Shown here piece after piece: positions 22,762 to 32,313 of a stretch of 64,000 bases of DNA (the stretch's first letter is position 1; each line of letters begins with the position of its first letter). This DNA comes from Pseudomonas eucalypticola (GTDB lineage: Bacteria; Pseudomonadota; Gammaproteobacteria; Pseudomonadales; Pseudomonadaceae). The notes under the pieces are model-generated. The model was not told the DNA's origin and ran no database searches. It was given only the letters and a program-made list of their open reading frames with translations. Made by a program: the position numbers and the translations under genes. The stretch covers positions 3,070,501 to 3,134,500 of the forward strand of contig NZ_CP056030.1 in the NCBI RefSeq assembly GCF_013374995.1, in the 5' to 3' direction.

Positions 22762-23964
22762 CTATACCGCCGCCTGCCCGTGCAGGGCCTGGCGTTGGGC
22801 TATCAACCGTGCCAACCACAGGCACAGGCCGAAAGCCAACAGCGCCATGGCCGCCAGCATGTGGATCATCGCTTCGCTGCCCAACGTCGAGATCAGGTAA
22901 CCGCAGGCAATGGGAGCCACCGCCTGCGCCAGCAACGCTGGCCGCGCCATGCGCCCGGACACCACCGCGTAGTCGGCCGGGCGCACGACCACCAGGGGCA
23001 AGGTGCTCTTGACGATGGCACGCAGGCCATTGCCGGCGCCGTAGCACACGAGCCCCCAGGCGACCAGGCTGGGGACGAACTCCACCACCAGCAGGCCGAT
23101 GGCCGTCATCCCACTGGACAGCAGCGCGGTGAACAACGGTGCCTGGCGCTTGAGCGCCAGGTCAATCACCCGGCACAGCACCTGGGCCGGCCCCACCAGC
23201 GCCGCCAGGGCAATGGCCGAGGCCAGGCTGTGCCCCCGCGCTTGCAGTACCGTCAGCAGAACGATGGAAATGCAGGTCATCAAGGCGGCAGCGATGGCGA
23301 ACAGCGCCGTCATCACCCAGTAGATCGACGGTGCCAGCGGCTCGCCCGCTCCCTGTTCAGCCCGTTGATGCGCGGGGGCGTTGACATGCTCAGGCAGCGC
23401 CAGGCGGTACAACGGAAACAGCGCCACCAGCACCAGCACCGCGAAGGCCCCGCAGGTACCGCGCCAGCCCAGCAGATGCACCATCAAGGCCAGCAGGGGC
23501 CAGATCACGGTGGTGCAGAAACCGGAAATCAAGGTCACGCCGACAATGATAGGGCGCGCCTGCATGCCGTAGGTGGCGCCCAGTGACGTGAACAGGGCGT
23601 CATAAAGCCCCGTTGCCATGGCCGCGCCCAGCACCACCCACGCCAGCAGGTACACCGCCAGGTTCGGCGCCAGGGCCATCATGGCAAGCCCCACCGCCAT
23701 GATCAGTCCATGGGCAGCGATGACCTTGCGCCCGCCGACCCGGGCGATCAGGCGCCCCACCCGCGGTGACAGCAGGCTGGCCACCAGCAGGCCGATGGAC
23801 GCGCCGCCCAGCACCCACTGGTGGGACCAGCCGGTATCGTGGGCAATGGGGTCGGCCAGCACCCCCAGCAGGTAGAACGAGCCTCCCCATGAGAGGATTT
23901 GCAGCACCCCCAGCAGGGCGATCCTGGCGGGGCCCGGGCGTGGGGGCAGGGTAGCGGTGTTCAC
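22762..23964 (-). CDS. MFS transporter
   Basis: A 400-residue major facilitator protein with 12 predicted helices, of the monocarboxylate/OxlT-like type (LLGVLQILSWGGSFYLLGVLADPI; LLSPRVGRLIARVGGRKVI as motif A). Start is GTG 23964 preceded by AAGGAT; the longer frame upstream runs through the divergent promoter region. It is convergent with the receiver gene (14 bp apart) and divergent from the HbpS-like gene. Substrate unknown. Confidence 0.85.
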   Translation of the reverse strand: MNTATLPPRPGPARIALLGVLQILSWGGSFYLLGVLADPIAHDTGWSHQWVLGGASIGLLVASLLSPRVGRLIARVGGRKVIAAHGLIMAVGLAMMALAPNLAVYLLAWVVLGAAMATGLYDALFTSLGATYGMQARPIIVGVTLISGFCTTVIWPLLALMVHLLGWRGTCGAFAVLVLVALFPLYRLALPEHVNAPAHQRAEQGAGEPLAPSIYWVMTALFAIAAALMTCISIVLLTVLQARGHSLASAIALAALVGPAQVLCRVIDLALKRQAPLFTALLSSGMTAIGLLVVEFVPSLVAWGLVCYGAGNGLRAIVKSTLPLVVVRPADYAVVSGRMARPALLAQAVAPIACGYLISTLGSEAMIHMLAAMALLAFGLCLWLARLIAQRQALHGQAAV

Positions 23965-24144
23965 GCGATATCCTTGGTCAGCACAAAGAAGGGCCGCCAG
24001 CATGCCGTGGACGCACGCCGTGGTCCAGCCAGACCATTGGCGGGGACAACAACAGCTGCGCACTCAGGGCAACTGTTCTATCGTGTGGGGCACCCCGGCC
24101 CGGATGCCGAGGCACTACGTACCCTCATCGGCCTGGAGGCTGAC

Positions 24145-24636
24145 ATGACACTGGAGCAAGACCTGGCAATACTGAGCCGGCAAGAACACGCGTTGCAATG
24201 GGAGCGCTTCGATGAAGACGCCGCCTGGCAACTGGGCAGCCTGCTATACGCCCGTGCGGTGCACGAAGGGCTGGGGGTGGTGATCGATGTGCGGCGGTTT
24301 GACCGGCCACTGTTTTTCGCCGCCCGGCCCGGCGCCTCGTTCGATAACCACGAATGGGTGCGGCGCAAGGCCAATACCGTGCAGCGGTTCCTCAAAAGCT
24401 CTTACCGCATCGCGCGGGAACTGGCGCTCGAAGGGCTCGACATCACCCAGCGCTACCATCTTTCGCCAGCGGACTACGCCTACGTGGGCGGCAGCTTCCC
24501 GATCCGCGTGCGCGGCACCGGGGTGATTGGCAGTGTCACGGTATCTGGCCTGCCGGACCGCCAAGACCACCAGATCGTGGTGGAGGCACTGTGCGACCTG
24601 CTGGGGCACGAGCGCGCAGAGCTGGCGTTGCCTTGA
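24145..24636 (+). CDS. HbpS-like heme-degrading domain protein (UPF0303 family)
   Basis: A 163-residue protein of the UPF0303/DUF336 (GlcG/HbpS-like) fold. Conserved features are the central VVIDVRRFDRPLFFAARPGASFDNHEWVRRK segment and FPIRVRGTGVIGSVTVSGLPDRQDHQIVVEAL near the C-terminus. Start 24145 is chosen because TGGAG lies eight bases upstream and the family N-terminus begins here. Family members bind or degrade heme or act as redox sensors; the role here is not known. It stands alone downstream of a 180-bp divergent region. Confidence 0.85.
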   Translation: MTLEQDLAILSRQEHALQWERFDEDAAWQLGSLLYARAVHEGLGVVIDVRRFDRPLFFAARPGASFDNHEWVRRKANTVQRFLKSSYRIARELALEGLDITQRYHLSPADYAYVGGSFPIRVRGTGVIGSVTVSGLPDRQDHQIVVEALCDLLGHERAELALP

Positions 24637-24744
24637 TGGCGTAAGGCTATAGGCGCGCGAGGTGTCTATTTCCGAACTCTGCGCCAATCCTGGGGGTCAC
24701 AACCGATGCACGTTGCAAGGACCTCGACCCCCAAGGAGATGAAC

Positions 24745-25779
24745 ATGCCCCACGCACCTCACACGCTGTTTACCCGCACTTGCCTGGCGGCGTTGCTGCT
24801 GGCCGGCGCCTCACTGGCCCACGCCGATGACCTGCTGCTGGTCGGCAACAAGGATGGCGCCAGTGTGTCGGCATTGAGCCTGAAGGACGGCAAACAGGTG
24901 CTTCGCCTGCCGGTGAGCACGGGCCCCCATGAAGTCATCGTCGCCGCCGATGGTCGCCTGGCGGTGGTCGGCAATTATGGCGCCCAAGGCGTCGCCAACA
25001 ACCGCCTGAGCGTGATCGACTGGCTTTCGCGCAAGGTCGTGCGCACCATCGACCTGGGCCAGGACTCCCGCCCCCACGGCATCCGCTTCCTGCCCGACAA
25101 CCACCGCGTGGTGGTCACCACCGAGGACAGCGAACGCCTCCTGGTGGTCGACCTGGCGCAAGGCAAGGTGCTGCAGCGTATCGCCATTGGCGGCGGTCAG
25201 CCGCACATGGTCGTGCTGTCGCCCACCGCCGACCGGGCCTATGTCACCCACGTCAAGGACGGCAGCCTGTCGGTGGTCGACCTTGCCCAGCAGCGCAAGA
25301 TCGCCACCGTGCCCACCGGCCACAGCACCGAGGGCATCGCCATCAACCAGGCGGGTACCGAGGTATGGGTGAGTAATCGCGAAGACAACGACGTGGCGAT
25401 TGTCGATACCCGAACGCTGAAAGTCACTGACCGAATCAAGACCGGCCAATTCCCGATTCGCATCGTGATGACCCCTGATGGCCAATACGCACTGGTGACC
25501 TGCGCCAAGTCAGCGGAGCTGGCTGTGATCGACGTGGCGCAAAAACGCGAGGTCCGGCGGGTCAACCTGGCGTTCGAAGGCGCGCAGTACCGCAAGACCC
25601 TGCTGGGCGCAGCGGCCCTGCCCATTGGCGCCGTGGTGTCGGCTGACGGCAAGCATGCCTATGTGGCCATCAGTGGAGGCGATGAGGTGGCGGTCATCGA
25701 TACCGCCACCTGGACGGTACAGGCCCGCTGGCCTGCCGGCCCTGAGCCTGATGCCCTGGCGCTGGTGCCAGAGGCGTGA
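24745..25779 (+). CDS. YncE-like periplasmic beta-propeller (YVTN repeat) protein
   Basis: A 344-residue protein with a Sec signal peptide (LAALLLAGASLAHA) and about seven YVTN-type propeller repeats, for example LLLVGNKDGASVSALSL, RAYVTHVKDGSLSVVDL, EVWVSNREDNDVAIVDTRT and HAYVAISGGDEVAVIDTATW. AAGGAG lies just before; ATG 24745 is favoured over 24739 by spacing. Members of this family bind DNA or ligands in the periplasm or serve as surface adhesins; no specific role can be given. Confidence 0.88.
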   Translation: MPHAPHTLFTRTCLAALLLAGASLAHADDLLLVGNKDGASVSALSLKDGKQVLRLPVSTGPHEVIVAADGRLAVVGNYGAQGVANNRLSVIDWLSRKVVRTIDLGQDSRPHGIRFLPDNHRVVVTTEDSERLLVVDLAQGKVLQRIAIGGGQPHMVVLSPTADRAYVTHVKDGSLSVVDLAQQRKIATVPTGHSTEGIAINQAGTEVWVSNREDNDVAIVDTRTLKVTDRIKTGQFPIRIVMTPDGQYALVTCAKSAELAVIDVAQKREVRRVNLAFEGAQYRKTLLGAAALPIGAVVSADGKHAYVAISGGDEVAVIDTATWTVQARWPAGPEPDALALVPEA

Positions 25780-25916
25780 TGTCCTGTCGGTGATTGAGCC
25801 TTTACCGGCGGCAATCACCGACGTCGATATTCACTATGCCGCCAGGTGTTTTTTCGATCCGGCCGGCCAGTCGTACAGTGGGCTCCATGTTCTTCCACCC
25901 GCTCAGGAGCCCCACC

Positions 25917-26174
25917 ATGAAACCTGTATTGACCTTCACCCTTGCCATGTCCTTGCTCGCCACCGGCAGCGCGTTCGCCACCCCACAGACGGTGACCAGC
26001 CACGAGCGGGTCACCGTTGCCCAGGACGGCGCCGAGCATGCGCGCAACCACAACCTGCGCACGGCCCAAGCTGGCAGCGAAGCGGTGCAACCACGCCAGC
26101 ACATGGAGCGTGCGAGCGTTATCTATGTCGCTGAAGTGCGCAAGGAGTTCGGCTCGCAGTACCAGCGCTATTGA
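25917..26174 (+). CDS. Small exported protein of unknown function
   Basis: An 85-residue protein with a clear signal peptide (LTFTLAMSLLATGSAFA), mature part about 65 residues, polar, ending EVRKEFGSQYQRY. CAGGAG lies 8 bases before ATG 25917. Similar small periplasmic proteins are frequent in Pseudomonas, but I recognise no domain. It is monocistronic, followed by a hairpin at 26194-26219. Confidence 0.72.
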   Translation: MKPVLTFTLAMSLLATGSAFATPQTVTSHERVTVAQDGAEHARNHNLRTAQAGSEAVQPRQHMERASVIYVAEVRKEFGSQYQRY

Positions 26175-26193
26175 TCGGCGGGCTGTTGCCCCA

Positions 26194-26219
26194 GCCCGGG
26201 AGCCGTGATGGTCCCGGGC
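26194..26219. terminator. Hairpin between convergent genes
   Basis: GCCCGGGA and TCCCGGGC form an 8-bp stem with a 10-base loop, 20 bp after the small exported protein and 44 bp before the end of the minus-strand gene at 26263. It lacks a T-run on either strand; probable transcription boundary. Confidence 0.45.
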
Positions 26220-26262
26220 AAAGCCGTGCCTGGCCTTCGCTGGAATACATGTCATACAGCCC

Positions 26263-26715
26263 CTAGCGCCGTTGATGGCCCGCCAGCAGGCGGCCCAGGG
26301 CGGTGCCGACCACGAACGCGGCGCCGACCGCCGCCCAGATGACCGCGGGGGAGGGGCGCTTTATTGGCAACGTGGGGCCGGTGGACGTGTCTTCCTCATC
26401 GACCCCTTGAGGGTCGGAAGGATGCTCCTGGGAAATGAAGCGCTGCGCTTGCAGCTTCAACGACGCGCCTTCGACCAGGGTCAACGTCAAATCCTCGATG
26501 ATGCCGGCGATGCGGTCGGCGAAGACGGGCGCGCCGTTGGGGTCCAGTTGGTCATAAATGAACTGCTGGCCCTCCACCCAGCCGACCGCGGTCAGCAATT
26601 CGGGGCTCAGGTAGTATTTTCCGTCCAGGAAAAAACCCGGGAACTGATGACCATCGTCCCGGGTTTCGACGGTATAGCGTTCGCCTGCGCGCATGCCTGT
26701 GGCTGAGTCGATCAT
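26263..26715 (-). CDS. Hypothetical protein with C-terminal membrane anchor
   Basis: A 150-residue protein. The N-terminal two thirds is soluble (GQQFIYDQLDPNGAPVFADRIAGIIEDLTLTLVEG), followed by an acidic linker (GVDEEDTSTG) and one membrane segment near residues 124-143 (AVIWAAVGAAFVVGTALGRL) ending HQRR, so the body is probably cytosolic and tail-anchored. GGAG lies upstream of ATG 26715. It follows the alcohol dehydrogenase gene's stop region by 81 bp on the minus strand. Family not recognised. Confidence 0.72.
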   Translation of the reverse strand: MIDSATGMRAGERYTVETRDDGHQFPGFFLDGKYYLSPELLTAVGWVEGQQFIYDQLDPNGAPVFADRIAGIIEDLTLTLVEGASLKLQAQRFISQEHPSDPQGVDEEDTSTGPTLPIKRPSPAVIWAAVGAAFVVGTALGRLLAGHQRR

Positions 26716-26796
26716 GGTTCACGTCTCCTGTTATTGTTCGGTTCCACCTTGAGATAGGCGGGCGCTGGCATTCCAGCGCCCGCATCAGCACCGGGA

Positions 26797-28020
26797 TCAG
26801 GACACCGGCAGGCCGATGACGTCTTCCGAGACGGGCACCTCGATGCCAGCCTTGCCCGGCGTGAGGATGACTTTGCGGCAGTCCTCTTCCTTCTTGTCGA
26901 AGATCTTGTAGCCGTCCGCCGCCTGCTCCAGGGACATGCGGTGGGTAATGATGGTTTCGGGCCGCAATTTACCCGCCTCGATGATCTCCAGCAGTTCCGG
27001 CAAGTAGCGTTGCACATGGGTTTGCCCCATGCGGAAGGTCAGGCCTTTGTCGAACGCATCGCCGAACAGGAAACCGTGGATAAAGCCGGAGTACACCCCG
27101 GGCACGCTGACCACGCCGCCGCGCCGTACCGCGGCAATGCACTGACGCAGGGCCTTACCGCTGCTACCTTCGAGTTTCAGGGTAGCCAGCACGGTTTCGG
27201 TGGTGCTGCCCTTGGCTTCGAACCCGACCGCGTCCACCACGCCGTCGACCCCGCGCGAACCTGGGGTCTGGCGAATGATGGTGTCGGCCGGGTCGTCATC
27301 GTCATCGAAGTTGATCGGGATGACGCCATAGGCTTGCTGGGCGTAGGCCAGGCGGTAGTCATGATGGTCGACCATGAAGATTCGGTCGGCTCCCAGCATG
27401 CGGGCCACGGCCGCGCACAACAGGCCCACGGGCCCGGCGCCGTAGATGGCGATGCTGGAACCGGCACCGATCTGGGTATTGGTTACGGCCTGGTACGCGG
27501 TGGGCAGGATGTCGGAAAGAAACAGCACTTTTTCGTCCGCCAGCGTGCCCGGCACCTTGAACGGCCCGGTGTTGGCTTTGGGCACGCGCACGTATTCGGC
27601 CTGGCCGCCAGGGATGCCGCCGTACAGGTGGCTGAAGCCAAACAGGGCGGCGCCCGGCGGAATAGCCTTCTTGTTGATGATGGCGCCGCGGCCGGTGTTG
27701 GTGGTCTCACATGCGGCGAACAGATCGTGCTGGCAGAAGAAGCAACTGCCGCAGGCGATGACGAAGGGAATCACCACCCGGTCGCCGCGCTGCACGGCAG
27801 TCACATCGCTGCCGACGTCCTCGACGATGCCCATGAACTCATGCCCGAAAATGTCCCCGTGCTCCACAGTGGGGATCTTGCCGCGGTAAAGGTGCAGGTC
27901 GGAGCCGCAGATGGCGGTTGCCGTGACCCGCAGGATGATGTCGTCCGCCGCCTCGATGACCGGGTCCGGAACGGTGTCGACTTTCACGTCGTGTGCGCCG
28001 TGGTACGTCAATGCTCTCAT
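26797..28020 (-). CDS. Zinc-dependent alcohol/formaldehyde dehydrogenase-like enzyme
   Basis: A 407-residue medium-chain dehydrogenase of the class III-like/formaldehyde dehydrogenase (FdhA) branch. Catalytic zinc ligands sit in [12 protein letters not shown] and [12 protein letters not shown]; the structural zinc lobe is [16 protein letters not shown]. The NAD-binding motif is [15 protein letters not shown]. The insertion around residues 100-140 is typical of the group. Likely oxidises an aldehyde or alcohol with NAD. It is transcribed towards the small tail-anchored protein and probably responds to stress; the aldehyde is not known. Confidence 0.9.
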   Translation of the reverse strand: MRALTYHGAHDVKVDTVPDPVIEAADDIILRVTATAICGSDLHLYRGKIPTVEHGDIFGHEFMGIVEDVGSDVTAVQRGDRVVIPFVIACGSCFFCQHDLFAACETTNTGRGAIINKKAIPPGAALFGFSHLYGGIPGGQAEYVRVPKANTGPFKVPGTLADEKVLFLSDILPTAYQAVTNTQIGAGSSIAIYGAGPVGLLCAAVARMLGADRIFMVDHHDYRLAYAQQAYGVIPINFDDDDDPADTIIRQTPGSRGVDGVVDAVGFEAKGSTTETVLATLKLEGSSGKALRQCIAAVRRGGVVSVPGVYSGFIHGFLFGDAFDKGLTFRMGQTHVQRYLPELLEIIEAGKLRPETIITHRMSLEQAADGYKIFDKKEEDCRKVILTPGKAGIEVPVSEDVIGLPVS

Positions 28021-28204
28021 GGTGCGTCTGCCTTTTGGTGGGGAGCCTTAAGTGCAGAGGAGGAGCGCAGGCGCGAAGTTCAACACAGTCGCCGGATAGG
28101 CGATTGATGGTGTTCCATCTGCCATCGGTTCCCTCCAGCAGGCGCACAACCGCGCCCCGGGCGCCGCACAGCGACAGGCGCCATGCATGCGCTCGGTCCA
28201 GAGC

Positions 28205-30502
28205 CTAGCGGTGCAGGGTGATCGGCACCGACTTGGCCGCCGGCACCTTGCTGCGTTCGGCGTGGTGCCATAGTGGGACCAAGGCGTTGCATTCCGGGTA
28301 GTAAGCCGCCGCGCACCCCGAGGGGATGTCGTAGGCGATGATCTGGAACGGCCCGACCTCCCGGCGCACCTCGGGCTCCACGGCGGTGCGCAGCCTCACC
28401 CAGTCCCCGGCCACGAGCCCGAGGCGCGTGACGTCGTTGGGGTTGAGGAAAACCACGCTGCGGGTGCCCTTGACACCCCGAAAGCGGTCATCGTAGCCGT
28501 ACACGGTGGTGTTGAACTGGTCGTTGCTGCGGATCGTCATCAACTGCAGTACATCGCGCCGCTGTGCGCCGACGGCCACATCGCTGTCTTCTTCAAGGCT
28601 GCGCGGGCGGATGAACTGCGCCTTACCCGACTCGGTTTTCCATTGCCGCTGGGCGGCCGGCAGTGGGCGATGGAACCCGCCGGGGGCCCACATGCGGGTT
28701 TCCATGTCATGGAATATCTCCGGGTACACCTCGCTGATCGCCTGGCGTACCCGTGCGTAATCGCGCCGCCAGGCGTCCCACGGGATGCGGGTACGGCCGC
28801 CCAGCGTGGCCTCGGCGAGCCCGGCAATGATCGCGACCTCGGAGCGCAGGTGCTCACCGGCCGGTGCGCTGGTGCCTTTCCAACCATGCACGCAGCCGGT
28901 GCTGTCTTCGGTGCTGTAGGTCTGCACCACGCCGTCCTGGCTATCGAGTTCGATGCGCCCCAGGCATGGCAACAGCCAGGTGTGTTTGCCGGGTACCAGG
29001 TGCGTGCGGTTGAGCTTGGTCGCTACCTGGACGTGCAGGTCGAGTTGTGTCCACGCCGCTTCCATGCGCGGCGTATCGGGCACCGCGCGCAAGAAATTGC
29101 CGCCCAGGCCGATGAACGCCTTGATGCTGCCATCGAGCACCCCGGCACACGCATCGACGGTGCTGGTGCCTTTGCGCGGCGGCACCGTGAAACCGAACAG
29201 TTGCTCGATCTTGTCGACGGGCACCTTGGCCGGGTCTTCGGTAATACCTACCGTGCGCTGGCCCTGCACGTTGGAGTGGCCGCGCACTGGGCAGATGCCA
29301 GCGCCGGGTCTGCCGATGTTGCCGCGCAACAGCAGCAGGTTCACCAGCATTTGCACGTTCTCCACCCCATGGCGATGCTGGGTCATGCCCATGCCATACA
29401 CCACCATCACCCGCTGGCTACGGGCATACACCGTGGCGGCCGCCTCCATGGCGCTGCGGTTCAGGCCCGACTTGCGCTCAAGGTCCGCCCAGTCGTGCCG
29501 TTCAACTTCGGCCACGAAGGCTGCGAAGCCTTGGGTGTGTTCGCCAATGAAGGCATGGTCGAGTATCGCCGGCAGGCCCTGTGCCGTCGCCAGTCGGTCC
29601 ATCTCCAGCAGGTGGCGGGTGATGCCAATGACCGCTGCGGTGTCGCCGCCAATGGCCACCTGGTGATACTGCGTGCTGATGACGGTTGATTCGGGGCCGA
29701 GCATTTCGCGGGGTGACTGGGGGTTGACGAAGCGCTCTAGCCCCCGCTCACGAAGCGGGTTGAAAGTGATGATCGGCACCTTGCGCTTGCGCACCTCCTG
29801 CAGCGGGTGAAGCATCCTGGGACTGTTGCTGCCTACGTTCTGACCAAAGAAAAACACGCAGTCGGTATGCTCGAAGTCCGCCAGGGTGACGGTGCCCACC
29901 GGCACGCCAATGCTTTCCTGCAAGCCTACCGAGGTGCTCTCGTGGCACATGTTCGAACTGTCCGGCAGGTTGTTGGTGCCATACGCCCGCGCCAGCAACT
30001 GGTACATGAACGACGCTTCGAGCGACGCGCGGCCGGAGGCGTAGAACACTACCTCATCGGGTATGCGCTGGCGCAAGTGGCTACCGATTGCCTGATAGGC
30101 CTGCTGCCAGCTCGTTTCGACATAACGGTCGGTGCTGGCGTCGTAGCGCAGCGGGTGGGTGAGGCGGCCGTGCTGCTCCAATGCGTAGTCGGTCCAGGTT
30201 CGCAGTTCGGTCAGGGTATGCTGGGCGAAGAAGTCGGGGCCCGTCCGCAAAGCGGTCAACTCCCAGGCCGTGGCCTTGGCGCCATTCTCGCAGAACTCAA
30301 GCGCATGGGGGTCGCCGGGCTTCGCCCAGGCACAACCTACGCACGCAAACCCCTTGGGCTTGTTCTGCCGCATCAGTGCCAACGGCGCCCGCTGCAAGGC
30401 CTGCTCGCGCCACAGGATGGCCATGACCGACTGCGCGGAGCCCCAACCGCCGGCGGCATGGGTGTAGGGCTTGTAGCGGGGCTTGGGGTGAAACAACTGC
30501 AT
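28205..30502 (-). CDS. FdhF/YdeP-family molybdopterin oxidoreductase
   Basis: A 765-residue molybdopterin enzyme related to formate dehydrogenase alpha subunits, closest to YdeP. The N-terminus has CVGC (Cys54, Cys57) and a later Cys71 rather than four evenly spaced iron-sulfur ligands. VFYASGRASLEASFMYQLLARAYGTNN, SSNMCHESTSVGL and GNIGRPGAGICPVRGHSNVQG are typical cofactor-binding segments; the C-terminal MopB domain ends ALVPLWHHAERSK. The start 30502 (AGGA upstream) gives the YdeP-like N-terminus. E. coli YdeP contributes to acid resistance; the substrate is unknown. Confidence 0.9.
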   Translation of the reverse strand: MQLFHPKPRYKPYTHAAGGWGSAQSVMAILWREQALQRAPLALMRQNKPKGFACVGCAWAKPGDPHALEFCENGAKATAWELTALRTGPDFFAQHTLTELRTWTDYALEQHGRLTHPLRYDASTDRYVETSWQQAYQAIGSHLRQRIPDEVVFYASGRASLEASFMYQLLARAYGTNNLPDSSNMCHESTSVGLQESIGVPVGTVTLADFEHTDCVFFFGQNVGSNSPRMLHPLQEVRKRKVPIITFNPLRERGLERFVNPQSPREMLGPESTVISTQYHQVAIGGDTAAVIGITRHLLEMDRLATAQGLPAILDHAFIGEHTQGFAAFVAEVERHDWADLERKSGLNRSAMEAAATVYARSQRVMVVYGMGMTQHRHGVENVQMLVNLLLLRGNIGRPGAGICPVRGHSNVQGQRTVGITEDPAKVPVDKIEQLFGFTVPPRKGTSTVDACAGVLDGSIKAFIGLGGNFLRAVPDTPRMEAAWTQLDLHVQVATKLNRTHLVPGKHTWLLPCLGRIELDSQDGVVQTYSTEDSTGCVHGWKGTSAPAGEHLRSEVAIIAGLAEATLGGRTRIPWDAWRRDYARVRQAISEVYPEIFHDMETRMWAPGGFHRPLPAAQRQWKTESGKAQFIRPRSLEEDSDVAVGAQRRDVLQLMTIRSNDQFNTTVYGYDDRFRGVKGTRSVVFLNPNDVTRLGLVAGDWVRLRTAVEPEVRREVGPFQIIAYDIPSGCAAAYYPECNALVPLWHHAERSKVPAAKSVPITLHR

Positions 30503-30753
30503 GGCGGCATCCTCGGCGAGCTTCGTGCTATTACGAAGCGTGGGCCGAGGGGTTGGTTCAATGCCCGGGATGGAAGGCTGCTTATGTGCCCTTACTCTGT
30601 ACTTCATGGGTCGCGGCGCCTGGCCAAGCTCAGGCCCATGACCCACATGAGCGCCATTTGCATACGCTATGGCTAGCCACGGCACGCATGGCAATGATAC
30701 GGTCTGGACTTTGATGCTTTCAGCTTCCACCTGATCAACCCATGGAGCCATGA

Positions 30754-30936
30754 ATGAAACGCAACGGACGCCGCAAGCGAGCCCGGGAAAACATTGGGCG
30801 AATGATCGCCAGGATTGACGGTATGGACGACCGGCAGGGTTCTAAGGTGTTGCGGTTTGCCCGCGCGGGCTTCCAGATAGCCCGGTCGCTGGTGTTGAAA
30901 ACGTTTGGCGAGAAGGGCGGGGCGAGGGCTCTATAG
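30754..30936 (+). CDS. Small basic hypothetical protein
   Basis: A possible 60-residue Arg/Lys-rich protein (RNGRRKRARENIGRMIARID; VLRFARAGFQIARSLVL). The start has a weak GGAG site and the stop overlaps the end of the convergent hydrolase gene by six bases. The amphipathic, basic composition could suit nucleic-acid or membrane binding, but no family is recognised and it may be a chance frame. Confidence 0.4.
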   Translation: MKRNGRRKRARENIGRMIARIDGMDDRQGSKVLRFARAGFQIARSLVLKTFGEKGGARAL

Positions 30937-31824
30937 GCGGCTCGAAACCAGGCTCAGCACCGCGTCGGCAAAATCGGCAGGCGCTTCCTGCGGCACGTTA
31001 TGCCCCACGCCATCGAGAATCACCCGGCGAACGGGCCCGGTAAACCTGCTCAGTGCCGTTCGTTCATCTTCGATCGGTCTCACACCGTCGTCAGTGCCCG
31101 CCAGTATGACCGTGGGTACCGAAATCAGCGGTTGCCGCGCTAGCTGCTGTTGTATAGCCGCGTACTGCGGATCGCCTTCGACCAGGCCGAAGCGGTGTCG
31201 ATAGGAATGGGTGACGACCTCGACGAAATCGGGATTGTGGAACGACCGGGCCGTGGCCTGGAACTGCTGGTCGGTGAACGTCCACAACGGCGACCATTGC
31301 TGCCACAACAGGCGGCAGAAGGCATCCCGGTTCGTTTCCAGCCCGGCGTAGCCCCGGTCACTGTGCAGGTAGTACTGATACCACAGCCGATGCTCGGCCT
31401 CAGGCGCAATAGGCTGGCTGGCCGTTGCGATGTCCTGGATGTTGTAGCCGGGCTCGCAACTGACCAGGCCGACGACCCGTTGCGGCCAGAGCGCTGCGAC
31501 GACGCAGGCGGCCCTCCCGCCCCAGTCGTAGCCAGCCAGCACCGCGCGCGGGATGTTGAGGGCGTCCAGCAGGGCCAGCAGGTCGGCACCCAGTGCCGCT
31601 TGCTCTCCGGAGCGCGGCGTATCAGGTGAGACAAAACGCGTGTCGGCATAGCCGCGCAGTGACGGGACGATGCAGCGGCAACCGGCCGCGGCGAGGCGCT
31701 CGACGACATCGTCGTAGGCGTGGGCGCCGTAGGGGAAGCCGTGCAACAGCAACGCCACGGGGCCGTCGGCCGGGCCCGCTTCCCGGTATGAGACATTCAG
31801 TACGCCGGCGTGGATTTCTTTCAC
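30931..31824 (-). CDS. Alpha/beta hydrolase, epoxide hydrolase/haloalkane dehalogenase-like
   Basis: A 297-residue alpha/beta-fold hydrolase. The oxyanion-hole HGFP (29-32) and the nucleophile elbow GYDWGG with Asp100, not Ser, place it with epoxide hydrolases and haloalkane dehalogenases. The catalytic His is in DGVGHNVPQEAP near the C-terminus. A cap domain spans about 135-215. The Asp nucleophile implies an ester intermediate with an epoxide or alkyl-halide substrate, which remains unidentified. It is monocistronic on the minus strand. Confidence 0.88.
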   Translation of the reverse strand: MKEIHAGVLNVSYREAGPADGPVALLLHGFPYGAHAYDDVVERLAAAGCRCIVPSLRGYADTRFVSPDTPRSGEQAALGADLLALLDALNIPRAVLAGYDWGGRAACVVAALWPQRVVGLVSCEPGYNIQDIATASQPIAPEAEHRLWYQYYLHSDRGYAGLETNRDAFCRLLWQQWSPLWTFTDQQFQATARSFHNPDFVEVVTHSYRHRFGLVEGDPQYAAIQQQLARQPLISVPTVILAGTDDGVRPIEDERTALSRFTGPVRRVILDGVGHNVPQEAPADFADAVLSLVSSRL

Positions 31825-31980
31825 AGCGTCGTCCTCCGCAAGGTGTCTGCTTCAGACCGCAACGGCGACCGTTGGGTCCTTCTGGCCGGTCAGAAAAATC
31901 GGCTCGATCAAACCCCACCGCAGCCGCCAGATGTTCTTTGAACTATTGCTGACAGCGGTTTGACTAATGCTGTGCACCCC

Positions 31981-32001
31981 GCCCTGGCCAGATGCCAGGG
32001 C
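31981..32001. promoter_or_regulatory. Hairpin in leader of the CsbD/ElaB-type gene
   Basis: GCCCTGG and CCAGGGC form a 7-bp stem with a 7-base loop about 42 bp before ATG 32044, within a 219-bp divergent gap. It may be a leader structure or the end of a divergent transcript. An alternative start (ATG 32014) lies just after it. Confidence 0.35.
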
Positions 32002-32043
32002 AGTTTCTCAACGATGCATTTGCAGACGAAGGTCGGTGAAATC

Positions 32044-32292
32044 ATGAAGCGTGAACAGATTGAAGGTGTTGCAGAAAAAGCCGCTGGCAAAGCACAGAGC
32101 GCAGTCGGGCGTCTGCTGGGCGATTCGCAGCTGGAAGCTGAAGGGGCAGGGCACCAGGCCGCAGGGCAGGTCACCAAGACCTATGGCGACGCGCTCGATA
32201 CGGTATCGGCCTTTGTCAAGGAGAAGCCCGTGGCTGCGCTCGCCATTGGGGCAGGGCTGGCGCTACTGGTCAGCCGTCTGCTGCGCCGCTGA
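32044..32292 (+). CDS. CsbD/ElaB-type stress-response protein
   Basis: An 82-residue hybrid. The first half (IEGVAEKAAGKAQSAVGRLLGD) is CsbD-like; the second half (VSAFVKEKPVAALAIGAGLA then LLVSRLLRR) resembles the ElaB/YqjD C-terminal membrane anchor that tethers ribosomes or envelope proteins. The start 32044 follows AGGT/GAAAT; ATG 32014 is an alternative. Such genes are usually under RpoS or ECF-sigma control; the sequence shows no certain promoter. Confidence 0.8.
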   Translation: MKREQIEGVAEKAAGKAQSAVGRLLGDSQLEAEGAGHQAAGQVTKTYGDALDTVSAFVKEKPVAALAIGAGLALLVSRLLRR

Positions 32293-32313
32293 ACCCATCC
32301 CGCCAGGCCGTTA

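Noticed and set aside
24674..24702. AlgU-type promoter (GAACTC, 17 bases, TCACAA) before the propeller gene
   Set aside because: The -35 match is fair but the -10 part does not fit the consensus well enough to list.
26941..28107. Plus-strand open frame across the alcohol dehydrogenase gene
   Set aside because: It mirrors the dehydrogenase in antisense and shows no domain.
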